56,262 nucleotides of DNA, from positions 1 to 56,262 of the forward strand of contig JAFQFH010000002.1 in NCBI GenBank assembly GCA_017398685.1. Direction: 5' to 3'. A model generated the notes under the pieces. It saw only the letters and a program-made list of their open reading frames with translations. It did no database searches and was not told the DNA's origin. The position numbers and the translations under genes are program-made. Positions 24,444 to 33,088 of the stretch are shown piece after piece (the first letter of the stretch is position 1; each line of letters begins with the position of its first letter). The DNA is from Oscillospiraceae bacterium. GTDB taxonomy: Bacteria; Bacillota; Clostridia; Oscillospirales; Oscillospiraceae.

Positions 24444-25529
24444 TTACTCGCCGGTGTAGGGTGCGTATGCAACGAACAGCTTGCCAGCGCAGTCGGGAGC
24501 GATGGTGAAGCGCTCGTCGTTGAGAGCTGCGAGAGCATCAACAGGAGCAGCACCGTCGAGAACTGCCTGAACGGTCAGAGCGATAGCCTGAGCCATACCG
24601 ACGTTGTCCTGCTTGACAGTACCGGTCATTGCGCCGTCAGCGATCAGAGCCTTTGCGTTGTCGGTTGCGTCAACGCCGAAAACGGGAACAACGTGACCAT
24701 CGTCAATGTTGTAGCCGGCCTTCTGCAGGGAGGCGACAACGCCTTCTGCCATACCGTCGTTGTTGCAGATAACGAGCTCGATCATGTTGCCGTTGGCCTC
24801 ATTGTAGGTAACGAGGTTGGTGTCCATGTACTCGGTGGCTGCCTTTGCGGACCATGCGCCGTCAAGGTCTACCTGGTACTTGTCGGTGTTCTCTGCATCG
24901 AAGTAAACGAGAGCGGGCTTGCCTGCCTCAGTGAGGATGGCGTCAGCATCTTCCTGACCGAACTGGGTGCGGTAGATAGCCTCAACGTTGCCTTCCTGGC
25001 CCTTGAACATGGCGTAGGAGATCTCGCCGTCGCCGTTCAGGTCGATGTCTTCGTAGTTAGCGAGAACGTAGTCGCCAACCATCTTGCCCTGCATGTGGCC
25101 GGCTTCGGGAGCGTCGGTGCCGATGAAGCAAGCTGCCTCAGCTGCATCGAGAACCTCGTTGTCAGTGCCATCGGTGCCGATTGCACGGTTGAAGAAGATA
25201 ACGGGGATGTCGCCAGCCTCGTCAAGGATAGCCTGAGCGGTGTCGGGGTCACCGGAGGTGACAACGTTGACAACCAGCAGATTTGCGCCGCCGTAGATAG
25301 CGGTACGGATCTGGTCAAGCTGCTTTGCCTGGTCGGTGCCGGCAAACTGATTGTTGTACTTTACGCCCAGAGCATCAAGCTCATTGTTCAGCTCAGCGCG
25401 AACGGTGCTGAGGTAAACGTCGGACTCTTCGTACCAGAATACTTCGACCTGGGGCTCAGCTGCGAAAGCAGGAACGCTCAGAGCGAAAACCATAGTGAGG
25501 GTAAGAACCAATGCAAGGATCTTTTTCAT
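24444..25529 (-). CDS. mglB: Galactose/glucose-binding protein of the Mgl ABC transporter
   Basis: A 361-residue secreted sugar-binding protein (periplasmic-binding type 1 fold). The calcium loop typical of MglB is present as DLNGDGEIS (163-171), and CNNDGMAEG (255-263) matches the sugar-binding hinge region. The signal peptide (about 1-23) ends in ALSVPAFAAE and fits signal peptidase I cleavage. It contains no lipobox cysteine, unlike most binding proteins of Gram-positive bacteria. ATG 25529 follows AGGAGGAAA. It is first in the galactose operon, with its own promoter and a palindrome in its leader. Confidence 0.92.
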   Translation of the reverse strand: MKKILALVLTLTMVFALSVPAFAAEPQVEVFWYEESDVYLSTVRAELNNELDALGVKYNNQFAGTDQAKQLDQIRTAIYGGANLLVVNVVTSGDPDTAQAILDEAGDIPVIFFNRAIGTDGTDNEVLDAAEAACFIGTDAPEAGHMQGKMVGDYVLANYEDIDLNGDGEISYAMFKGQEGNVEAIYRTQFGQEDADAILTEAGKPALVYFDAENTDKYQVDLDGAWSAKAATEYMDTNLVTYNEANGNMIELVICNNDGMAEGVVASLQKAGYNIDDGHVVPVFGVDATDNAKALIADGAMTGTVKQDNVGMAQAIALTVQAVLDGAAPVDALAALNDERFTIAPDCAGKLFVAYAPYTGE

Positions 25530-25557
25530 GTAGATTTCCTCCTGTAATATTGTCCGA

Positions 25558-25570
25558 GTGCAAAATGCAC
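25558..25570. promoter_or_regulatory. Palindrome in the mglB leader, probable operator
   Basis: GTGCAAAATGCAC is a perfect 5-bp inverted repeat around AAA, about 28 bases upstream of mglB and just downstream of the predicted transcription start. The position suits a repressor. No regulator gene lies in the operon. Confidence 0.5.
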
Positions 25571-25582
25571 TTCCAAGTTAAG

Positions 25583-25611
25583 ATATTATCATCCTGAAAG
25601 ATAATTGTAAA
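25583..25611 (-). promoter_or_regulatory. Predicted promoter of the mgl-gal operon
   Basis: Minus strand: -35 TTTACA (25611-25606), 17-bp spacer, -10 TAATAT (25588-25583). A direct repeat ATAATTGT at 25601-25608 and 25614-25621 overlaps and precedes the -35, where an activator could bind. Confidence 0.6.
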
Positions 25612-25757
25612 GAATAATTGTCAGCCCTGAAAGAAATTTGCAGAAATATACAAAAATGAAAAAAGCTTTTCGTGCATTTTTGACGAAAGACACATTTAGG
25701 GCTGTGTCCGCCGTGGAAAGACAAAAGACCGCGGATTTTTCTGAACTTTTTTCAGGT

Positions 25758-25788
25758 AAAAAAGAAGCGGTAAGAACCGCTTCTTTTA
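25758..25788 (-). terminator. Terminator of redox cassette B
   Basis: AAAGAAGCGGT (25761-25771) and ACCGCTTCTTT (25776-25786) form an 11-bp stem. On the minus strand a run of T residues follows, about 20 bases after the reductase stop. The rest of 25622-25757 shows no gene. Confidence 0.85.
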
Positions 25789-25807
25789 GTGATATTCTGA
25801 GGTCAAA

Positions 25808-27019
25808 TCACAGTCTGGAGGTGACCTGAATGGTAATGTCGCTCATGGGGTAGGCGGAGCAGGGGTGGAAATAGCCGTGCTCCTTGTCGCTCATTCTCAC
25901 GCCGTCAGACTGGGGACGCTGCCATACCTCGCCCTCAAGCAAAAGGCTTCTGCACCAGCCGCAGGCGCCGGAGCGGCAGTGGCTGTCAGGGGCAAGCCCG
26001 GCCTTCTCAAGGGATACCACCACCGTGTCGGTGGCCTTGGCATCGATGACCTGCTCGTCCAGACCGAAGATGACCTTTATCTTGAAGCTCTTGTCCTCCT
26101 TGCCCTTGGGATAGAGGGGGGATGTGGTGATGTCCGCAGTCTCGCCGTACTCTTCCATACGGATGAACTTTTTGCGGATGCCCATTTTCTTGAACTCACC
26201 CTCAAGGAAATCGTACATGGGCTGAGGGCCGCTGACAAAGTAGCTGACATTGTCCCAGTCGGGCACAAGCTTCTTTATTATATCCGCGCCGATGAAGCCG
26301 GTCTCGCCCGTCCAGCCTTCCTTAGGCTCGGACAGCACGTGATGTACGCTTATCGCCCCATTGGAGGCGGCGGCGATCTCGTTTAGCTCATCGAAGAAGA
26401 TTATATCGTCCTGAGAGCGGGAGCCGTAGAGAATGGTGAACTTACGGGGCCTGCCGGAGGTGGCCATATCCTTGGCGATGGAGCGGAAGGCGGTAATGCC
26501 GGAGCCGCCTGCAATGCCGACCACATGCTCTCTGTCGCGGATGGCTGACCAGTAGCCGTCACCGAATGCGCCGTTGAAGAGGACCTCTGTGCCTTCCTTC
26601 CAGTTATCCCATACCCAGCCCGTCACATAGCCGCCGGGCATCTTTCTGAGGGTTATCTCCAGAATGCCCTCATCAGTATCTCTGGGGCAGGAGGACACGG
26701 AGAAGGGACGGGTGACCCACTTGCCGTCAATGCAGAACTTCACGGAGATGTGCTGGCCTGCGTTGAAGTAGGGCATAGTGCTGCCCTCAAGAGCCTTGAA
26801 GGTGAAGGTCTTGGTGGAGGGGGTCTCATCCTTTATCTTTATTATCTTTGCGTTGACAGCGTCGGCGTGCAGCTCCTTTGCCAGCTTTGCCGCGTTGTCG
26901 GTGGTGTCAATATTGGGGTCGCCGGCATCTATCCATGCCTGACGGGCCTTCATAAGCCCGAACCAACCCATAAGATCTTTGAAATAGCCGCGTACGCTGA
27001 CTTTTGCTTTCTTAGCCAT
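25808..27019 (-). CDS. FAD/NAD(P)-binding reductase with C-terminal 2Fe-2S ferredoxin domain (cassette B)
   Basis: A 403-residue paralogue of the reductase at 11260. It has an N-terminal extension of about 60 residues, an FNR-type FAD domain (RPFSVSSCP), an NAD(P) domain (GIAGGSGITAFRS; SGPQPMYDF) and a C-terminal 2Fe-2S domain (CRSGACGWC plus a later Cys in HPCSAYP). The start is set at ATG 27019, with GGGAGG in front, overlapping the partner's stop by eight bases; an upstream start lacks a ribosome site. The gene pair repeats the order seen in cassette A: flavoprotein first, reductase second. Confidence 0.87.
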   Translation of the reverse strand: MAKKAKVSVRGYFKDLMGWFGLMKARQAWIDAGDPNIDTTDNAAKLAKELHADAVNAKIIKIKDETPSTKTFTFKALEGSTMPYFNAGQHISVKFCIDGKWVTRPFSVSSCPRDTDEGILEITLRKMPGGYVTGWVWDNWKEGTEVLFNGAFGDGYWSAIRDREHVVGIAGGSGITAFRSIAKDMATSGRPRKFTILYGSRSQDDIIFFDELNEIAAASNGAISVHHVLSEPKEGWTGETGFIGADIIKKLVPDWDNVSYFVSGPQPMYDFLEGEFKKMGIRKKFIRMEEYGETADITTSPLYPKGKEDKSFKIKVIFGLDEQVIDAKATDTVVVSLEKAGLAPDSHCRSGACGWCRSLLLEGEVWQRPQSDGVRMSDKEHGYFHPCSAYPMSDITIQVTSRL

Positions 27020-28577
27020 TCTCAGCACCTCCCAGTTTCTCAAGAACTACTTGCGCTACCTGATAGCCGTTGGTCATGGCGCTGGAGTAGCCGTGGGCGC
27101 GGTAGCCTGCGCTGCCTACGAAGTCCAGACCGGGGATGTAGCGCTCCTTCTCCTGTGCAAGGGTACGGGGAACCGCGCCGTCAATGGCGGAGCAGACGTA
27201 GCCGTAGATATTACCCTTGAAGGCCTCGCAGTAGCGGGTGAAGGTGGCGGGAGTGGCGATGACCAGCTCCTCAATGTGGTCGCGTATTTTTGCTCCGGTG
27301 CTCTTTTCAAAGTAGTCGATAAGCACGTTGGCAAAGCGCTCGTTCTCAGGCAGGTAGTCGTACTTGGTCATGCCGGACTTGTGCAGGGCATCGGGATCAT
27401 AGATGGTGGTGAAGTTCAGCTGGCAGCGGTCGGGGCCGGTGAAGCCGGGGATGGCCACGTCCAGACAGGTGGCGGAGACCTTGGTGTGGGGCTCCCAGTC
27501 GTTGGTCTCGGTCCAGATGCGCTCGGTGTCCATGTCGCGGCCTATGAAGTACTCATAGCTGTCAATGCCCATTTCCTGAGGCAGTGCGTCAAGACCCATG
27601 TATACAAGGAAGGGGGAGGCCAGCTGCTTGCGTGCGCCTGCCAGCTTGTAGGCCTCTTCGGGCACCTGGGAGCGGTCCATCATGTCCACGATGGACTTGG
27701 TGGGGTTGCCGTTGGAGATGACGAAATCTGCCTTGATGACATCGCCGTCGGCGGTCCTTACGCCCACGCAGCGGCCGTTTTCAAGGATGTACTCTTCCAC
27801 CTTCACGTTGGTCTCTATCTGACCGCCGTGCTTGCGGATGGCTTTTTCGAGGGCGTTGGCTATCTCGTGGGAGGTCTTGGTGGGCACGTGCGCGCCGTCA
27901 CGGAGGTAGATGTATATCATCTGCGCCCAGACGGTGAAGCTGGCCTCGTCCAGATGGCGGCTTATGTAGCCGTAGTATGCGTTGAGCACGTTTTCGGTCT
28001 TGGGGCCGAACTTGAAGGACTTGTTGACCTCGTTTGTGTCGTAGGCGGCAGTGCGCAGGAAGGAGGAGTACTTGGTGGCCATGACCTTGGGCTCAGGGCC
28101 TGCCTTGCCGCAGGAGCCTATGTACTCAAGGGCCTCGTTGATCTCCTCAAAGAGCTTGAAGTAGTTGCGTACCTTCTTGCCGTTGCCCTTTTCCAGCTTC
28201 TCGATGGCTTCGATGCAGTTTTCAATGCCGAAGGGCATGGTGAAGTCCACATCCATGTCGGTGAGGATTACGCGGTAGGCATCGGGCACCTTCACCCAGT
28301 CCAGATCCACGCCGATATCGTCGAACATGGCGCGGCAGGCGCCGTAGCCTGCGCCGTCCAGACCGTCGCCGAACTCGCAGGCCTCGTGAAGGCTGACCTC
28401 AAATTCGTAGCGGCCTCTTACGAAGCTTGTGGCATAGCCGCCGGTCAAATTATGCTTTTCCAGCAGCAGAACTTTCTTTCCTTCCTTTGCCAGCTTACCG
28501 GCGGCAGTCATGCCGCCCATGCCGGAGCCTACAACGATAACGTCATAGTGGGGAAGGAATCTTTTGACATCTGACAT
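27012..28577 (-). CDS. Phytoene-desaturase-like NAD(P)/FAD-dependent oxidoreductase (cassette B)
   Basis: A 521-residue flavoprotein and paralogue of the one at 12466. FAD motif VVGSGMGGMTAAGKLA, then EKHNLTGGYATSF and, near the end, GLDFVGSAGYRAHGYSSAM. The start is placed at ATG 28577, seven bases after AGGAGG; an ATG six bases upstream is too close to that site. The sequence differs clearly from its paralogue (for example in the middle third), so the substrates may differ. It follows a TetR-type regulator by 24 bases and overlaps its reductase partner, forming a three-gene operon. Confidence 0.85.
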   Translation of the reverse strand: MSDVKRFLPHYDVIVVGSGMGGMTAAGKLAKEGKKVLLLEKHNLTGGYATSFVRGRYEFEVSLHEACEFGDGLDGAGYGACRAMFDDIGVDLDWVKVPDAYRVILTDMDVDFTMPFGIENCIEAIEKLEKGNGKKVRNYFKLFEEINEALEYIGSCGKAGPEPKVMATKYSSFLRTAAYDTNEVNKSFKFGPKTENVLNAYYGYISRHLDEASFTVWAQMIYIYLRDGAHVPTKTSHEIANALEKAIRKHGGQIETNVKVEEYILENGRCVGVRTADGDVIKADFVISNGNPTKSIVDMMDRSQVPEEAYKLAGARKQLASPFLVYMGLDALPQEMGIDSYEYFIGRDMDTERIWTETNDWEPHTKVSATCLDVAIPGFTGPDRCQLNFTTIYDPDALHKSGMTKYDYLPENERFANVLIDYFEKSTGAKIRDHIEELVIATPATFTRYCEAFKGNIYGYVCSAIDGAVPRTLAQEKERYIPGLDFVGSAGYRAHGYSSAMTNGYQVAQVVLEKLGGAENG

Positions 28578-28601
28578 GTGCATTCCTCCTGTTTGATTAT
28601 T

Positions 28602-29201
28602 TTATAAACTCACGTCAGACCCGTGCATATGCTCAAGCCTGACCATAAAGTCCGAGAAAAGAAAACGCCACAGCTCCAGCACCTGCGCCCTCAGCCGCAG
28701 CTCATCGTCAAAATTTTCCATCAGCGGTCTGAGGCTGGCTATGCAGCCCAAGGCCACCGCATCAAAAAAGCCGGGGTTTTCAAGGTGCAGCGCGGATTTT
28801 GAACTGTTTTGCAGCGCGTAGGCCTGTATCCTGTGGGAAAGGCTTTCGGAGAAGCGGCGCAGAAATTCGGCGTAATGCTCCGCCGGACCGGAGACAAGTA
28901 TCTGGAAAACCTCCTTATTGTCACCCACAAAGCTGACCATTGCAGTGGCGCTGCGCTCAATACCGGAAGGGGAAACGTCAAAAAGCCTTTCAGTGCGCTC
29001 CACACATTCGTCTATCACCGGCGTGACCACGGCGGCATAAAGCTCCTGCTTACTTTTATAGTAGCGATAGAGATTGCCCAGAGAAGTGCCCGCCGCGGCG
29101 GCAATATCCCTCATGGCCGCACCCTTATAGCCCTTGCGGAAAAACTCATCTCTGGCCGCTGAAACTATGCGCTCTCTCAATTCCGGCTTTACGTACTGCA
29201 C
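28602..29201 (-). CDS. TetR-family transcriptional regulator
   Basis: A 199-residue regulator starting at GTG 29201, seven bases after GGAGG. An upstream in-frame ATG lacks a ribosome site and would add residues unlike TetR proteins. Residues 5-55 are the TetR helix-turn-helix (RERIVSAARDEFFRKGYKG, then IAAAAGTSLGNLYRYYKSK). The rest is a helical ligand domain. It is first in the operon with redox cassette B, so it probably represses that operon until a ligand, perhaps the cassette's substrate, appears. An inverted repeat overlapping its -10 is a candidate operator. Confidence 0.88.
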   Translation of the reverse strand: MQYVKPELRERIVSAARDEFFRKGYKGAAMRDIAAAAGTSLGNLYRYYKSKQELYAAVVTPVIDECVERTERLFDVSPSGIERSATAMVSFVGDNKEVFQILVSGPAEHYAEFLRRFSESLSHRIQAYALQNSSKSALHLENPGFFDAVALGCIASLRPLMENFDDELRLRAQVLELWRFLFSDFMVRLEHMHGSDVSL

Positions 29202-29241
29202 GGCGTTCCTCCAATAAAAATGAACACAATTCTCTTTTACT

Positions 29242-29275
29242 GTTAATATTATAACGCACTTTGCCGCCAAAGCAA
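29242..29275 (-). promoter_or_regulatory. Predicted promoter and operator of redox cassette B
   Basis: Minus strand: -35 TTGCTT (29275-29270), 16-bp spacer, -10 TATAAT (29253-29248). The imperfect palindrome GTTATAATATTAAC (29255-29242) covers the -10 and could bind the TetR product. Confidence 0.5.
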
Positions 29276-29345
29276 GCAAAATGCGCTTGTGCATTAGGGA
29301 GAATATATGGCGCTGTTTTTGTGGAAAAGGACGGGGCGTTCTTGT

Positions 29346-29413
29346 TGTAGGAAACGGGTTTCCCGTTCCGCCTTTTGCGCGCTGTTTCCGGGACGGGAAA
29401 GCCGTCTCCTACG
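29346..29413. repeat. Imperfect inverted repeat, 25-base arms
   Basis: The left arm (29346-29370, TGTAGGAAACGGGTTTCCCG...) and right arm (29389-29413) are complementary at about 20 of 25 positions around an 18-base loop. It lies between the TetR promoter and the serA terminator. The arms have the look of a short dispersed palindrome; copy number cannot be judged from one window. Confidence 0.55.
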
Positions 29414-29441
29414 AGAGATTTTAAGCTTTGGGCGAAAAATC

Positions 29442-29474
29442 AAGCCGGGCTCCAGAAGGAGTCCGGCTTTGCTT
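29442..29474 (-). terminator. Terminator of the ser operon
   Basis: AAGCCGGGCTCC (29442-29453) and GGAGTCCGGCTT (29458-29469), a 12-bp stem with one mismatch, seven bases after the serA stop. On the minus strand GATTTTT follows. Confidence 0.85.
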
Positions 29475-29475
29475 C

Positions 29476-30639
29476 TTATATAACCCTTACCCTTATAACA
29501 TCGTCCATGGCCAGTATTGCGTCGGCTACTTCCTTGCCTATGCGCTCGCTAAGGTCTACGATGGTGTAGGCGTATTTGTCGCGGGGCTTATTTATCATGT
29601 GCTCAACGTTTATGTTCCTGTCGCTTATAAAGTCCAGAATACGGGTGATCATTCGGGGCACATTGTGGTGTATAACGCAGAGACGGCATACACCCATGCG
29701 GCTCAGAGAGGCGTTTGGCAGGTTTACGGAGTTTTTGATGTTGCCGTTGAGAAGGTAGTCATACAGCTCTCTTGCTGCCATCACGGCGCAGCGGTCCTCG
29801 CTTTCGGGGGTGCAGGCGCCCAGATGGGGCATGGCGATAACGTTGGGGGCTTTGAGAATAGTCTCATTGGGGAAGTCAGTCACGTACTTTGCAACCTTGC
29901 CCCTGTCAAGGGCAATTGCCATGGCTTCGTCATTTACAACCTCGGCCCGGGACTCGTTTATAATTCTCACGCCGTCCTTCATCTTTCTCAGAGACTGGGC
30001 GTTTATAAGGTGGTGGGTAGTCTCGGTGTAGGGCACATTGAGGCTTATATAGTCAGAGTTTCTGAAAATCTCGTCCAGCGTGTCGCAGTGGATGACGGAG
30101 CGGGAAAGCTGCCACGCGGCCTCAACGGACATGAAGGGATCGTAGCCGTATACTGTCATGCCCAGCTCCAAAGCTGCATTGGCCACCAGCGCGCCAACTG
30201 CGCCAAGGCCGATAACACCGAGAGTCTTGCCCATTATCTCAGGCCCTGCGAAGGAGGATTTGCCCTTTTCCACAAGCTTGGGTATGTTTTCACCCTCGCC
30301 TGCGATGGAACGCACCCAGTCGATAGCGCCCAGCACATCCCTTGAGGACATCACAAGGGAGCATATCTCCTGCTCCATGACAGCCTGGGCATTTGCGCCG
30401 GGGCTGTTGAAAACAACTATACCCTTTTCAGCGCAATCCTCAATGGGGATGTTGTTGTAGCCTGCACCGGCTCTGGCAATGGCCAGAAGCTCATCGTTAA
30501 ACTCATACTCATGCAGGTCGGCCGAGCGGATGAGCATACCCTCAGGCTTTGCCACATCCTTGCCCACCTTGCAGCCCTTGCGCTCCAAAACCTCGATACC
30601 GGCAAGGGAAATACTGTTCATTGTCTTTATATTATACAT
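29476..30639 (-). CDS. serA: D-3-phosphoglycerate dehydrogenase with C-terminal ACT domain
   Basis: A 387-residue NAD-dependent enzyme of serine synthesis (3-phosphoglycerate to 3-phosphohydroxypyruvate). The Rossmann motif GLGAVGAL lies near residue 145; the catalytic Arg-Glu-His region is RAGAGYNNIP and later AMPHLGACTPE. Residues about 315-387 form one ACT domain (VPRMITRILDFISDRNINVE), usual for serine feedback. It is short (E. coli SerA has 410 residues), as in other gut Firmicutes. ATG 30639 overlaps the serC stop by eight bases, so both are co-translated. Confidence 0.93.
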   Translation of the reverse strand: MYNIKTMNSISLAGIEVLERKGCKVGKDVAKPEGMLIRSADLHEYEFNDELLAIARAGAGYNNIPIEDCAEKGIVVFNSPGANAQAVMEQEICSLVMSSRDVLGAIDWVRSIAGEGENIPKLVEKGKSSFAGPEIMGKTLGVIGLGAVGALVANAALELGMTVYGYDPFMSVEAAWQLSRSVIHCDTLDEIFRNSDYISLNVPYTETTHHLINAQSLRKMKDGVRIINESRAEVVNDEAMAIALDRGKVAKYVTDFPNETILKAPNVIAMPHLGACTPESEDRCAVMAARELYDYLLNGNIKNSVNLPNASLSRMGVCRLCVIHHNVPRMITRILDFISDRNINVEHMINKPRDKYAYTIVDLSERIGKEVADAILAMDDVIRVRVI

Positions 30640-31711
30640 GTTCTACCTCAAATTTCTTCATATACTCGGAAAGCTTCACTGCGCCCTCGATGGGCATAGC
30701 GTTATAGAGAGAGGCTCTCAGTCCTCCGGTTTTCTTATGACCCTTGAGATTTACAAGGCCCAGCGCCGCCGCACCCTTCACAAATTCCGCGTCCAGTGCA
30801 TCGGAGGGGGTGCGGAAGGTGACATTCATGCGGCTGCGGCTGTCAGCCTGGGCGTGGGCGGTGTAGAAGCGGCTCTCGTCCAGTACGTCGTAAATGAGTC
30901 TTGAGCGCTCAATGCTCAGCTCCTCCATGGCGGAAAGACCGCCCATTTCGCGCACCCAGTCACAGGTAAGCCCCAGCATATATATGCACCAGCAGGGGGG
31001 CGTGTTGAGCATGGAGTCTTTGGAAATCATTTCCTTGTAGCTGAAAATCTCCGGCGTGATGGGCATTTCATGGCCTGCAAGGGACTTGTCGATTATCACC
31101 ACGGTAAGTCCCGCGGGGGCCATGTTCTTCTGGACTCCGGCGTAGATAAGGCCGTATTTTTCAACATCCACTGGCTTTGAAAGAATCTCCGAGGACATGT
31201 CGCAGACCAGCGGAGCAGCACTTGAGGGTACATACTGCCACTGGGTACCGTAGATGGTGTTGTTGGCGCAGTAGTAGAAATAATCGCTGATGTCAGTGAG
31301 GGAAAGCGCGGACTGGGCAGGGATCACGCTGTGGTTTTCAGCGGAAGTGTCGCAGGCTATATGCACGCTGCCGTATTTTTCAGCCTCCACCGCGGCCTTT
31401 TTTGAAAAATGCCCGGTGACGGCGTAGTCTGCGCTGCCGCTTTTCATAAGATTCATGGGGATGGAAGCAAACTGCGCGGTGGCGCCGCCCTGCAAAAAGA
31501 GCACCTCATGACTGTCCGGCACATTCATAAGGCTTTTGAACGTGGCCTTTACATTATTGAAGATATCTGTGAAAGCAGCTGAGCGGTGACTCATCTCCAT
31601 AACGGACATGCCGCTGCCGCCGTAGTTTAAAATCTCACTGCCCGCCTTTTTCAGCACACTCTCCGGCATGACGGAGGGGCCGGCGGAAAAATTAAATACT
31701 CTGTCGCTCAT
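30632..31711 (-). CDS. serC: Phosphoserine aminotransferase
   Basis: A 359-residue PLP enzyme that converts 3-phosphohydroxypyruvate and glutamate to phosphoserine. The N-terminus FNFSAGPSVMPESVL and the PLP lysine in AGVQKNMAPAGLT are diagnostic. ATG 31711 begins 55 bases after the mtaB stop. It overlaps serA. No phosphoserine phosphatase is visible in the window. The serC-serA overlap order is common in Clostridia. Confidence 0.95.
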   Translation of the reverse strand: MSDRVFNFSAGPSVMPESVLKKAGSEILNYGGSGMSVMEMSHRSAAFTDIFNNVKATFKSLMNVPDSHEVLFLQGGATAQFASIPMNLMKSGSADYAVTGHFSKKAAVEAEKYGSVHIACDTSAENHSVIPAQSALSLTDISDYFYYCANNTIYGTQWQYVPSSAAPLVCDMSSEILSKPVDVEKYGLIYAGVQKNMAPAGLTVVIIDKSLAGHEMPITPEIFSYKEMISKDSMLNTPPCWCIYMLGLTCDWVREMGGLSAMEELSIERSRLIYDVLDESRFYTAHAQADSRSRMNVTFRTPSDALDAEFVKGAAALGLVNLKGHKKTGGLRASLYNAMPIEGAVKLSEYMKKFEVEHV

Positions 31712-31766
31712 GTTGAAAACTCCTGAGGAACAATTTTGTTAATTATATATCAAACTGATGGAACTG

Positions 31767-33053
31767 TCAAAGCAGTTCACCCTGCAATAAAGCATTTTCG
31801 TAGGAACGGATGACAATGTCAAGGGTTTGGCCCCTGAGATTGTGTGCCTTGACGGAAACGGGCAGGTAGGTATCGCTGTGTCCGGTGCAAATGCCGTCCT
31901 CCTCAGTCTCGAAAAGCACGCTGAGGGTAGCACCCACACTGGCGGCCATGAACTCGTCGCGCATCCTGCGGCCTACGGCGGCGGCCTGGGCGGCGCGTCT
32001 GTCCTTCACGGCGCGGCTTAATTGCCCGGGCATGCTGTCGGCGGGGGTGCCGGGGCGGCGGGAGTAGGGGAAAACGTGCATATCCGCAAAGGCGCAGCGG
32101 CCTATAAATTCAAGGGTGGCGGCATGGTCTTCCTCTGTCTCGCCGGGGAAACCGGTAATAAGGTCACAGGTGAGAGCGCAGCCGGGGAAATATTTACGCA
32201 AAAGCTCCACGGCCTCATAAAAGCGGGCGGTGTCGTATTTGCGGTTCATGTTTTTCAAGGTTTTGTCGCAGCCGGACTGGAGGGAGAGATGGAAGTGGCG
32301 GCAGAGCTTTTTGGTGTCGGCAAGCTTGCGGCAGAAGTCCTCGGTAATTACCGTAGGCTCAAGAGAGCCAAGGCGTATCCGCATATCTCCGGAAACCTCG
32401 GCGCAGGCGCAGATAAGATCGGCAAGGCCCGGCCTGCCGGGCAGATCCACACCGTAAGAGGCCACTTCAATGCCGGTGAGAACTATTTCCCTGTAGCCTG
32501 TATCCCGCAGCTTTATAGTCTCCTCCACGGCCTTTTCAATGGGCAGGGAGCGCAGGCGACCCCGGGTGTAGGGGATTATGCAGTAGCTGCAAAAATTCAC
32601 ACAGCCGTCCTGAATTTTCAGCATGGCCCTTGTGCGCCCCGCAACTGCCCCGGCGGGCAATTCTTCTATAATACGCCGCTTGAAGGGCTCATCAATATTC
32701 CTCTCGCTGCTGCCTTCAGCCACGGCCTTTTCCACCGCAGCCACAAAGTCCTTCCTGTTGGCAGCGCCAAAGATGACCTTTGAGCCCAGAGCTTCCACTT
32801 CATCCGGCTCCAGCTGGGAATAGCAGCCGCATACAGCCACAACGCAGCCGGGGTTTTCATCCCGGAGCCTGCGTATGGTCTGGCGGGACTTTCTGCCGCT
32901 CTCGGCGGTGACGGCGCAGCTGTTTATAATAACGGCATCGGCCCTTTCACCCTTTGCGCAGCTTTCGTGACCGTGGCTTTGCAGTATGCTCTCCATGGCC
33001 TGAGTCTCGTACTGGTTGACCTTGCAGCCCAGAGTGGATATAATATACTTCAT
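31767..33053 (-). CDS. mtaB: tRNA (N6-threonylcarbamoyladenosine) methylthiotransferase
   Basis: A 428-residue radical-SAM enzyme that adds a methylthio group to t6A37 of tRNA. The N-terminal cluster cysteines are in STLGCKVNQYE, INSCAV and VCGCYSQ; the radical-SAM cluster is CVNFCSYC; a C-terminal TRAM domain follows. Unlike MiaB, the N-terminus KYIISTLGCKVNQYE marks the MtaB subgroup. The start is at ATG 33053 with GAGGT in front; a much longer upstream frame is spurious. Only 35 bases separate it from a divergent cysteine desulfurase gene. Confidence 0.92.
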   Translation of the reverse strand: MKYIISTLGCKVNQYETQAMESILQSHGHESCAKGERADAVIINSCAVTAESGRKSRQTIRRLRDENPGCVVAVCGCYSQLEPDEVEALGSKVIFGAANRKDFVAAVEKAVAEGSSERNIDEPFKRRIIEELPAGAVAGRTRAMLKIQDGCVNFCSYCIIPYTRGRLRSLPIEKAVEETIKLRDTGYREIVLTGIEVASYGVDLPGRPGLADLICACAEVSGDMRIRLGSLEPTVITEDFCRKLADTKKLCRHFHLSLQSGCDKTLKNMNRKYDTARFYEAVELLRKYFPGCALTCDLITGFPGETEEDHAATLEFIGRCAFADMHVFPYSRRPGTPADSMPGQLSRAVKDRRAAQAAAVGRRMRDEFMAASVGATLSVLFETEEDGICTGHSDTYLPVSVKAHNLRGQTLDIVIRSYENALLQGELL

Positions 33054-33088
33054 CGAATACCTCAAAAATAATATATGAACGGTGAAAC

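Noticed and set aside
27051-28574. Open frame of 507 codons on the plus strand
   Set aside because: It is a shadow of the second phytoene-desaturase-like gene on the other strand.
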